Shown piece after piece: positions 36,084 to 42,650 of a stretch of DNA of 43,417 nt. The position numbers and the translations under genes were made by a program. A model generated the notes under the pieces. The model had not been told where the DNA came from. It did no database searches and saw only the letters and a program-made list of their open reading frames with translations. Position 1 is the first letter of the stretch, and each line of letters opens with the position of its first letter. Source of the DNA: Bacillus pumilus (lineage in GTDB: Bacteria > Bacillota > Bacilli > Bacillales > Bacillaceae); contig MKZN01000022.1 in the NCBI GenBank assembly GCA_001938995.1, forward strand, positions 1 through 43,417. The letters are read 5' to 3'.

Positions 36084-39000
36084 ATGTCACAGAGAATCAT
36101 TCAAAAAGTTCTAGTAGCTAACAGAGGGGAAATTGCAATCAGAGTCTTCAGAGCCTGTACGGAGTTAAATTTACGTACAGTAGCCATTTACTCCAAAGAA
36201 GACTCGGGCTCTTATCATCGCTATAAAGCAGATGAAGCATATCTAGTTGGAGAAGGAAAAAAACCGATAGATGCCTACCTCGATATCGAGGGGATCATTG
36301 AGATTGCAAAACGAAATGATGTGGATGCCATTCATCCGGGATACGGATTCTTATCTGAAAATATTCATTTTGCAAGACGATGCGAAGAGGAAGGCATTCA
36401 ATTCATTGGTCCAACTTCTGAGCACTTAGATATGTTTGGAGATAAAGTAAAGGCGAGAGACGAAGCGAAAAAAGCTGGAATTCCGGTCATACCTGGAAGT
36501 GATGGACCAGTTGATTCGGTCGAAGATGTCGCAACATTCGGTGAAGAATACGGTTATCCGTTTATTATAAAAGCTTCACTTGGCGGCGGCGGTCGAGGTA
36601 TGCGGATTGTTAGAACGAAAGATGAGCTTAACGAAGCGTATGACCGTGCAAAGTCAGAAGCGAAAGCTGCTTTTGGGAATGACGAAGTATACGTTGAAAA
36701 GCTGATCGAAAATCCAAAACATATTGAAGTACAGGTGATTGGTGACAATCATGGTAATATTGTTCATTTATATGAGCGGGATTGTTCTGTACAACGACGC
36801 CACCAAAAGGTGATCGAAGTGGCGCCAAGTGTGTCTCTACCTGATCAATTGCGTGAAGCCATTTGCGAAGCAGCAGTACAGCTCGCTCGCAATGTATCCT
36901 ATATCAATGCTGGTACTGTGGAATTCTTAGTAGCAGATGATGAGTTTTACTTCATTGAAGTAAATCCAAGGGTACAAGTAGAACATACAATTACAGAAAT
37001 GATTACAGGTGTAGATATTGTGCAGACACAAATTCTTGTCGCTAAAGGTTATGACCTTCATCGCAAGGAAGTCGGTATACCAAAGCAAGAGGATATCTTC
37101 ACACATGGATATGCGATTCAATCAAGGGTGACAACAGAAGATCCTTTAAATGACTTTATGCCAGACACTGGGAAAATTATGGCGTACCGTTCAGGGGGAG
37201 GGTTTGGCGTCCGGCTTGATACAGGCAATAGCTTCCAAGGTGCGGTCATAACGCCTTATTACGATTCATTATTGGTCAAGCTGTCCACATGGGCACTGAC
37301 ATTTGATCAAGCTGCAGCTAAAATGGTCCGTAATTTACAAGAATTCAGAATTCGCGGCATTAAAACGAACATTCCATTCTTGGAAAACGTCGCAAAGCAT
37401 GAGAATTTTCTCAAAGGGGAATACGATACTTCGTTTATTGATTCAACACCAGAGCTATTTGACTTCCCTAAACAAAAAGACCGTGGAACAAAAATGTTAA
37501 CTTATATTGGTAACGTGACCATTAATGGGTTCCCTGGGATTTCTGAGAAAAAGAAACCTCATTTTGACAATCCGAATGTACCGAAACTCCCGATACATGA
37601 ACAGATTCCGACTGGAACCAAACAATTGTTAGACACACATGGACCAGAGGGGCTCGCTAAGTGGGTGAAAGAACAAAGAAATGTTCTTTTAACAGATACA
37701 ACTTTTAGAGATGCGCATCAGTCTCTTCTTGCAACCCGATTCAGAACGCATGATTTAAAGAAAGTTGCACAGCCAACGGCAGGCTTATGGCCAGAGCTAT
37801 TTAGTATGGAAATGTGGGGCGGGGCTACATTTGATGTGGCGTATCGTTTCTTAAAAGAAGATCCATGGGAAAGGCTTAAAGAACTCCGTCAAGAAGTGCC
37901 AAATACCCTGTTTCAAATGCTTTTAAGATCATCGAATGCTGTAGGTTATACAAACTATGCGGATAATGTCATTCAAGCTTTTGTGAAGGAATCGGCAGAG
38001 GCGGGCATTGATGTGTTTCGTATTTTCGATAGCTTGAACTGGGTGAAAGGGATGACGCTTGCGATTGATTCTGTTCGTAATTCAGGGAAAGTAGCTGAGG
38101 CAGCGATTTGTTATACAGGTGATATTTTGGATGCATCTCGTCCAAAATATAGCCTTGACTACTATGTGTCTCTTGCGAAAGAGCTTGAAGCGGCAGGAGC
38201 TCATATTTTAGGAATTAAAGATATGGCGGGATTACTCAAGCCGCAGGCAGCGTATGAACTCGTATCGGCGTTAAAAGATCAGCTTCACATTCCAATCCAT
38301 CTTCATACGCATGACACAAGTGGTAATGGTCTGTACACTTATGCAAGAGCAATCGATGCGGGTGTTGATATTGTCGATGTCGCAGTCAGTTCTATGGCAG
38401 GGCTCACGTCGCAGCCAAGTGCTAGCTCATTATATTATGCGTTAGATGGACACGAAAGAAAGCCAGAAATGAACGTAAAAGCTGTAGAGAGTCTGTCTCA
38501 ATACTGGGATTCAGTCAGAAAATATTATCATGAATTTGAAAGTGGCATGAACTCACCTCATACAGAAATTTATGAGCATGAAATGCCTGGCGGTCAGTAT
38601 AGTAACTTACAGCAACAGGCGAAAGGTGTTGGGCTTGATGACCGCTGGAATGAAGTGAAGGAAATGTACAGACGTGTGAATGACATGTTTGGCGACATTG
38701 TCAAAGTCACTCCGTCCTCTAAAGTAGTTGGAGATATGGCCCTTTATATGGTGCAAAATGATCTAACAGAAGAGGACGTCTATGAAAAGGGAGCAACGCT
38801 TGACTTCCCAGATTCAGTAGTGGAATTATTTAAAGGCCATTTAGGACAGCCACATGGTGGATTCCCAGAAAAATTACAAAAGCTGATCTTGAAAGGAGAA
38901 GCACCACTCACTGTCAGACCAGGTGAGAAGCTTGAACCAGTAGATTTTGAAGAAATAAAGAAGCAGTTCAAAGAATCACATGACCTGACTTTGTCAGAAA

Positions 39001-39530
39001 AAGATGCCATTGCGTATGCATTATACCCAAAAGTCTATTCTGAATTTGTACAAACGGCAGAAAGTTATGATGACATCTCTGTTCTTGACACACCTACATT
39101 CTTCTATGGAATGAGGCTTGGCGAGGAGATTGAGGTGGAAATTGAAAAGGGAAAAACCCTCATTGTCAAACTTGTCTCAATTGGAGAACCGAATCCAGAT
39201 GCGACAAGAGTTCTGTATTTCGAGCTGAATGGTCAGCCGCGTGAAGTGGTGATCAAGGATGAAAGCATCAAATCGTCTGTACAAGAAAAAATGAAGGCAG
39301 ATCGCTCGAATCCAAATCATATTGCTGCGTCGATGCCGGGAACTGTGATCAAAGTGCTTGTTGAAAAAGGGCAGAAAGTATCGCAGGGTGAGCAGCTGAT
39401 GATCAATGAAGCAATGAAAATGGAAACAACCGTTCAAGCACCATTCACTGCAGTTGTAGATGACATCCATGTAATCAATGGAGAATCGATTCAAACTGGA
39501 GATTTATTGATCATATTAAGACCTGAATAA
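36084..39530 (+). CDS. pycA: Pyruvate carboxylase
   Basis: Biotin enzyme making oxaloacetate from pyruvate, bicarbonate and ATP to refill the citrate cycle. The 1148 residues are the standard single-chain length. Domains: biotin carboxylase (1-450, ATP loop SLGGGGRGMRIV, EVNPRVQVEHTITEM), carboxyltransferase (about 530-800, LLTDTTFRDAHQSLLATR, metal site HLHTHDTSG), allosteric/tetramerisation linker, and C-terminal biotin carrier domain with biotinylated Lys1112 in NEAMKMETT. ATG 36084 follows GGAGGAG; GTG 36078 is in frame but overlaps that site. It supplies oxaloacetate while PdhABCD supplies acetyl-CoA. The native right neighbour ctaA is displaced by foreign DNA. Confidence 0.97.
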   Translation: MSQRIIQKVLVANRGEIAIRVFRACTELNLRTVAIYSKEDSGSYHRYKADEAYLVGEGKKPIDAYLDIEGIIEIAKRNDVDAIHPGYGFLSENIHFARRCEEEGIQFIGPTSEHLDMFGDKVKARDEAKKAGIPVIPGSDGPVDSVEDVATFGEEYGYPFIIKASLGGGGRGMRIVRTKDELNEAYDRAKSEAKAAFGNDEVYVEKLIENPKHIEVQVIGDNHGNIVHLYERDCSVQRRHQKVIEVAPSVSLPDQLREAICEAAVQLARNVSYINAGTVEFLVADDEFYFIEVNPRVQVEHTITEMITGVDIVQTQILVAKGYDLHRKEVGIPKQEDIFTHGYAIQSRVTTEDPLNDFMPDTGKIMAYRSGGGFGVRLDTGNSFQGAVITPYYDSLLVKLSTWALTFDQAAAKMVRNLQEFRIRGIKTNIPFLENVAKHENFLKGEYDTSFIDSTPELFDFPKQKDRGTKMLTYIGNVTINGFPGISEKKKPHFDNPNVPKLPIHEQIPTGTKQLLDTHGPEGLAKWVKEQRNVLLTDTTFRDAHQSLLATRFRTHDLKKVAQPTAGLWPELFSMEMWGGATFDVAYRFLKEDPWERLKELRQEVPNTLFQMLLRSSNAVGYTNYADNVIQAFVKESAEAGIDVFRIFDSLNWVKGMTLAIDSVRNSGKVAEAAICYTGDILDASRPKYSLDYYVSLAKELEAAGAHILGIKDMAGLLKPQAAYELVSALKDQLHIPIHLHTHDTSGNGLYTYARAIDAGVDIVDVAVSSMAGLTSQPSASSLYYALDGHERKPEMNVKAVESLSQYWDSVRKYYHEFESGMNSPHTEIYEHEMPGGQYSNLQQQAKGVGLDDRWNEVKEMYRRVNDMFGDIVKVTPSSKVVGDMALYMVQNDLTEEDVYEKGATLDFPDSVVELFKGHLGQPHGGFPEKLQKLILKGEAPLTVRPGEKLEPVDFEEIKKQFKESHDLTLSEKDAIAYALYPKVYSEFVQTAESYDDISVLDTPTFFYGMRLGEEIEVEIEKGKTLIVKLVSIGEPNPDATRVLYFELNGQPREVVIKDESIKSSVQEKMKADRSNPNHIAASMPGTVIKVLVEKGQKVSQGEQLMINEAMKMETTVQAPFTAVVDDIHVINGESIQTGDLLIILRPE

Positions 39531-39535
39531 TTAGT

Positions 39536-39561
39536 AAGACACATCCTTTGCGATGTGTCTT
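39536..39561 (+). terminator. pycA terminator stem without its T run
   Basis: AAGACACATC and GATGTGTCTT form a perfect 10-pair stem with a short loop 5 bases after the pycA stop, but it is followed by CACTTTGACGG instead of a T run. The foreign sequence starts exactly here, so the terminator seems cut at the junction and may now leak. Confidence 0.7.
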
Positions 39562-40242
39562 CACTTTGACGGCGATGATTTAAAACAAACGATTACTGAT
39601 ATGATGCAAGGCTTTAGAAAGCTGTTTCAATATAAAAAAGTGAAAACTGGAACACTTGGTTTTTTCAGAGCTTTAGAGATTACAAAAAATCATGAAGAAA
39701 ATACATATCACCCGCATTTCCATGTATTAATTCCAGTGAAAAGAAGTTATTTCACAGGTAAAAGCTATATCAAACAAGCAGAATGGACAAGCCTTTGGAA
39801 AAGGGCAATTAAAATGGATTACACACCGATTGTGCATGTGCAGCGGGTCAAAGGGAAAAAGGGAATTGATGCGGAAGCAATTGAAAAAGAAGTACGCGAA
39901 GCAATGGAAGAGCAGAAAGCCATTTTAGAGATTTCTAAGTATCCAGTGAAAGATACTGATGTGATACGTGGGAATGAAGTGACTGAGGAAAATCTTGATA
40001 CGGTTTATTATTTGGATGATGCGTTAAATGCCAGGCGGTTGATCGGCTACGGTGGGATCTTGAAAGAGATTCATAAGGAACTGAATTTGACGGATGCCGA
40101 GGACGGGGATCTTGTTAGAATTGAAGAAGATGACGATGACGTAGCCAATGAAACTTTTGAGGTCATGGCACGTTGGCATCAAGAATTACATAATCACATA
40201 GAAAAGGATGCTCTTACTGGACCCTTGAAAATATTAAGGTAA
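39553..40242 (+). pseudogene. rep: Rolling-circle plasmid Rep (pC194/pUB110 type), truncated and frameshifted
   Basis: Remnant of a replication initiator (Rep_1 family) that nicks the plasmid double-strand origin. The N-terminal part is missing; the frame enters at GDDLKQTITDMM just after the pycA terminator stem. The metal-binding HUH motif (YHPHFHVLIPV, His55 and His57 of the open frame) and the catalytic-Tyr segment EISKYPVKDTD (Tyr130) survive. At the C-terminus the frame runs through RIEEDDDD and FEVMARWH, then leaves the family sequence; the other frame continues KNYIIT and stops at 40199-40201. An 8-base loss after TGGCA explains this. There is no plausible ribosome site or start, so it is not expected to function. 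Confidence 0.85.
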
Positions 40243-40391
40243 GCTTTAAAGAGCAGGTCAAAGATTTCCATAGCAAAATCGGATTTATTAAAGCAAATAT
40301 CTTAGACAAAATGGAGATGAAAATTTTTAAGAAATACTTTAAATTAATTGTAAAAAGTTGTATCTTATATTATTATTGTTTCAATGTTTAG
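40218..40391 (+). pseudogene. Possible plasmid gene fragment (coiled, Mob-like?)
   Basis: Directly after the old rep stop a frame without a start codon reads WTLENIKVSFKEQVKDFHSK, then IGFIKANILDKMEM, and ends at TAG 40389. The Lys/Glu-rich helical text is reminiscent of C-terminal tails of plasmid mobilisation proteins, but I cannot name it. From about 40310 the DNA becomes markedly AT-rich. Confidence 0.25.
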
Positions 40392-40405
40392 AAGGGAGTC
40401 CAAGG

Positions 40406-40576
40406 ATGTTAAAAATGTTTGAATGGATAGGTTTTATTATTGCTATTTTAGGATTAGTTTCTACTATTTTTTTAGAAAGACAGACTTATTATTACTCTTA
40501 TATTGTAATAGGGATTGGAGCGGCAATTACATTTATTTCTTTTTTTTCCAGAAAACTTGTTAAGAAACAAAAATAG
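40406..40576 (+). CDS. 56-aa two-TM membrane protein (possible immunity protein)
   Basis: Starts at ATG 40406 after AAGGGAGTCCAAGG. Two transmembrane helices (about 5-21, WIGFIIAILGLVSTIFL, and 29-47, YIVIGIGAAITFISFF) and a basic end RKLVKKQK. I do not recognise a family. It is very AT-rich compared with the core genes and lies 13 bases before a gene for a secreted protein, with no terminator between. Small two-helix proteins paired with secreted peptides are often immunity proteins of bacteriocins; this is inference only. Confidence 0.6.
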   Translation: MLKMFEWIGFIIAILGLVSTIFLERQTYYYSYIVIGIGAAITFISFFSRKLVKKQK

Positions 40577-40589
40577 TAGGTTTTATTTT

Positions 40590-41267
40590 ATGAAGAAATT
40601 ATTTATTCTTATTTTAATGTTAACATTAGTTTCCACTGTGTTTTCCCCTTTTATAAATTCAGTAAATGCAGAGGATAACAATAGTGTAATACCTAGTAAT
40701 AGTACATATGAATATGAAGTTTTGACTGATAAACCTACATATCAAAAAATAAAAGTAGTGAATAAAGTAACAGGCGAAGTTGAATACTTAGAAAGTTTCA
40801 AAAAGAATAATGAATATTCATATATAGCGACAACTAAAGATGCTGTTTATGATATTGAATCAGACGAAAAAGGGGTTACAGTTACTAATAGAGATACGGG
40901 AAAAGAAGAGATTACTGTATCTAAACTTGATGAGATTGTAGAAGATAAAAGTAGTATAATGCAAACTCGTAGTAGTTGGTCAACTGTTAATAGTTATAAA
41001 TCTTCAGGTTCCCTTAATACAACAGTTGTAACAACAATTGCTGGTATAATTGCTTCAATTTATGGAGGACCAGTTACAGGAGTGGTAGTTACTATAGCTG
41101 GAGCGTATGCTTCAATCAAAGCTCCGAATACATATTTTCGGGTACAACAACAAGCGAAAGTAGAAGGTAATGCTTATTACAGAAGAGATGTTTTTAAATG
41201 GTATAAATACCATGATTATACAAAATATTTAGGTCAAACAACTTCAAAAACTTGGAGAATAAGATAA
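40590..41267 (+). CDS. Secreted protein with glycine-rich hydrophobic core (bacteriocin-like candidate)
   Basis: A 225-residue exported protein from ATG 40590. The signal peptide (MKKLFILILMLTLVSTVFS to SVNA) is followed by a beta-rich, charged domain (about 28-130: VTGEVEYLES, AVYDIESDEKG, NRDTGKEEITV), then a hydrophobic Gly/Val/Ile segment (about 148-180: TTIAGIIASIYGGPVTGVVV) and a Tyr/Lys/Arg-rich tail ending TTSKTWRIR. A signal, a propeptide-like domain and a membrane-active core is the plan of several large secreted bacteriocins and of SdpC-type toxins. I do not recognise a family and saw no catalytic motif. The ribosome site is weak (TAGG), so it may be coupled to the upstream gene. 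A 17-bp terminator ends the unit. Confidence 0.7.
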   Translation: MKKLFILILMLTLVSTVFSPFINSVNAEDNNSVIPSNSTYEYEVLTDKPTYQKIKVVNKVTGEVEYLESFKKNNEYSYIATTKDAVYDIESDEKGVTVTNRDTGKEEITVSKLDEIVEDKSSIMQTRSSWSTVNSYKSSGSLNTTVVTTIAGIIASIYGGPVTGVVVTIAGAYASIKAPNTYFRVQQQAKVEGNAYYRRDVFKWYKYHDYTKYLGQTTSKTWRIR

Positions 41268-41285
41268 CAAATGATGACGTGTTAA

Positions 41286-41336
41286 AAACTAAACCATGAC
41301 TTATATTTATTAAAAGTCATGGTTTAGTTTAATTGT
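41286..41336 (+). terminator. Very strong terminator after the secreted-protein gene
   Basis: AAACTAAACCATGACTT and its exact complement at 41314-41330 form a perfect 17-pair stem, followed by AATTGTTTTT. Confidence 0.92.
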
Positions 41337-41402
41337 TTTTCTCGTCGTTTTCTTTTTATTGAGTGTGCCATTCGTCAATATGGTCATCACTGGATAGTAA
41401 AG

Positions 41403-41428
41403 AACAGGCTGAAGAGCCTGTTTTTTGT
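41403..41428 (+). terminator. Orphan terminator
   Basis: AACAGGC and GCCTGTT over 6 bases, then TTTTGTTTC. It ends no visible gene and is probably the remnant of a deleted plasmid gene. Confidence 0.7.
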
Positions 41429-41469
41429 TTCTTAATATCATGAATTTGGTTGAGAAATTTCTTTTTTGG

Positions 41470-41492
41470 TTGCGGTGTCCGCAATCATTTTT
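41470..41492 (+). terminator. Orphan hairpin with T run
   Basis: TTGCGG, TGT, CCGCAA followed by TCATTTTTTT. No gene ends here. It would shield the 33-codon peptide gene from upstream transcription. Confidence 0.6.
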
Positions 41493-41561
41493 TTATTTTT
41501 CAGTGCTTCGTTTTGAGGAATATTTTTGTGATAGAATCCGTTCACTGTGGAGGTGAATGTG

Positions 41562-41663
41562 ATGACTATCGAAATTCATGTGATGGATTTAGGGGCAATC
41601 ATTATGTTTGTTTTGATGATCATTGCGTGTGCGATTTCAGAAGCAGAAGAAGCCGACAATTAA
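41562..41663 (+). CDS. 33-aa hydrophobic peptide, own promoter and terminator
   Basis: ATG 41562 lies 8 bases after TGGAGGTG. The peptide has a short polar start (MTIEIHVMD), one helix (about 10-25, LGAIIMFVLMIIACAI) and a very acidic end (SEAEEADN). An extended -10 (TGATAGAAT, 41529-41537) is close upstream, and a terminator overlaps the stop codon. Small size, one helix and tight terminator resemble type I toxin genes of Bacillus (BsrG, TxpA, BsrE), but those usually have basic tails and an antisense RNA that I cannot confirm here. It is in plasmid-derived DNA. Confidence 0.6.
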   Translation: MTIEIHVMDLGAIIMFVLMIIACAISEAEEADN

Positions 41664-41678
41664 GTCGGCTTTTTCTTC
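41651..41678 (+). terminator. Terminator of the 33-codon peptide gene
   Basis: AGCCGAC and GTCGGCT over 6 bases that include the TAA stop, followed by TTTTCTTC. Confidence 0.88.
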
Positions 41679-41689
41679 ACACGCTTGAC

Positions 41690-41740
41690 GGAAATCTAGA
41701 GATTTTAGCACGCGCATAGGGGTGTGTATAAGTGCGCCAT
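41690..41740 (+). other. oriT-like nick region
   Basis: AAATC/GATTT hairpin at 41692-41705, then ATAAGTGCGCC at 41728-41738. TAAGTGCGCC is the conserved nick-site core of the IncQ / pSK41 / pIP501 transfer-origin group (usually TAAGTGCGCCCT). Here the last bases are CATTG, so it may be diverged or dead. No intact relaxase gene is in the window. Confidence 0.5.
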
Positions 41741-41753
41741 TGTCATGGGTGTT

Positions 41754-41961
41754 CTATCTCCAAAATTGCCACCACTTTTTTTGTTGAGCTGCAGCAATCA
41801 TTTTTTTGTTTCAATGGATTCTTTCAAAGCGAGCATGAGATTTTCATCTCGCTTTTTTTGCTGTTCTTCAAATTGTTCGAGTCGTTTTAGGATGGCCCGA
41901 TTGAATTCCTCTTGTCTTTGAATGAGATCGGCGACATTGATATCTTGTAGCGGTATCCGAT
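41754..41961 (-). pseudogene. C-terminal remnant of a DUF3967-like plasmid DNA-binding protein
   Basis: On the minus strand the frame reads PLQDINVADLIQRQEEFNRA, then ILKRLEQFEEQQKKRDENLM and LALKESIETKK, stopping at TGA 41800. One base over, the frame continues MIAAAQQKKWWQFWR and TAG at 41756. ETKK-IAAA-KKWWQFW is the usual tail of DUF3967/MerR-like proteins of Bacillus plasmids. One A missing from a run of seven A would explain the break. The N-terminal helix-turn-helix part is absent and the sequence joins unrelated DNA near 41961. Confidence 0.6.
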
Positions 41962-42162
41962 ATGGACAAGTTTGACGGATACAAGGTCGCTACAAGTTTG
42001 GCTACTTTTTCTAGTGATTTACCACTCAATTTAGAGTGTGTATATATACTCCATAATGGAGATCTGATCAGGATTGAAGAAGACGAAGATGAGGGAGCCA
42101 ATGAAAGGTTTGAGGTCATGGGATGTTGGCATGTTGGCACCAAGAATTATATAATTAACTAA
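41962..42162 (+). pseudogene. rep: Second Rep C-terminus
   Basis: The end of this frame, GDLIRIEEDEDEGANERFEV then MGCWHVGTKNYIIN, is plainly the same protein tail as in the Rep pseudogene at 40108-40201 (GDLVRIEEDDDD, FEVMARWH), with differences throughout, so it comes from a related but distinct plasmid. Here the tail is intact to its natural stop. The stretch before it (MDKFDGYKVATSLATFSSD) is not Rep as I know it and probably comes from the junction. Confidence 0.65.
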
Positions 42163-42187
42163 ATTTTACTTTGGAGGTGCTTTTTTC

Positions 42188-42523
42188 ATGTCTGTTCAAG
42201 TGGATGATGATGATATTTTAGAGATGTGTAATATATATGCTCAAGAAACTCACCACATGGAAGCATTGATTTTGGGGAACAGGAAAGGCTTGTTGGAATT
42301 AAGAAATGCAATTGATAAGGCTTTAGAAACTGGTAGTTCTGTTGCACATTTATATCCATCTGATTTTGAGGGCTATGAAACTTGTATTGCTTTAGTGGAT
42401 GATGAAAACCAGTTTAAGAAATTGATTACTCCTTATGTAGAGGAACATACACAAGATGATGATGCGATCGATCCAATTGATATTATTAAAGAGTACGATT
42501 CTAAAAAAGAAAAACCCTTATAA
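42188..42523 (+). CDS. Acidic 111-aa protein of unknown function
   Basis: ATG 42188 with TTGGAGGTGC upstream. A soluble acidic protein starting MSVQVDDDDILEMCNIYAQE. The middle reads ILGNRKGLLELRNAIDKALE and AHLYPSDFEGYETCIALVDD, a compact alpha/beta shape, with an Asp-rich end (DDDAIDPIDIIKEYD). Size and acidity recall immunity proteins of contact-dependent or polymorphic toxins, but no toxin is next to it. I do not recognise the family. It sits right after a Rep tail, in the cargo position of a small plasmid, and ends at a terminator. Confidence 0.7.
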   Translation: MSVQVDDDDILEMCNIYAQETHHMEALILGNRKGLLELRNAIDKALETGSSVAHLYPSDFEGYETCIALVDDENQFKKLITPYVEEHTQDDDAIDPIDIIKEYDSKKEKPL

Positions 42524-42531
42524 AAAGGGTC

Positions 42532-42571
42532 AGATTGTAGAGAAACTCATGTTTTTCTACAATCTTTTTTA
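42532..42571 (+). terminator. Terminator of the 111-aa protein gene
   Basis: AGATTGTAGA and TCTACAATCT over a 14-base loop, followed by TTTTTTATTTT. Confidence 0.85.
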
Positions 42572-42616
42572 TTTTAAACGTATGTATGTTGAATGAAATG
42601 TATCGAAAAAGGCCTC

Positions 42617-42650
42617 CCACACACCTAGCCTAGCTTCGCTAGGTGTGTGG
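42617..42650 (-). terminator. Hairpin at the transposase stop
   Basis: CCACACACCTAGC and GCTAGGTGTGTGG form a perfect 13-pair stem over 8 bases that includes the transposase stop codon. On the minus strand GAGGCCTTTTT follows. It may be a terminator or lie near the insertion-sequence end. Confidence 0.65.

Noticed and set aside
39177..39494. 105-codon minus-strand frame inside pycA
   Set aside because: Lies opposite the conserved biotin carrier domain; no initiation signals.
41724..41921. 65-codon plus-strand frame after the oriT-like site
   Set aside because: Cys/Phe/Ser-rich antisense of the DUF3967-like remnant; no ribosome site.
41868..42143. 91-codon minus-strand frame
   Set aside because: Ser/Thr-rich shadow opposite the Rep tail; the DUF3967-like text is in another frame on this strand.
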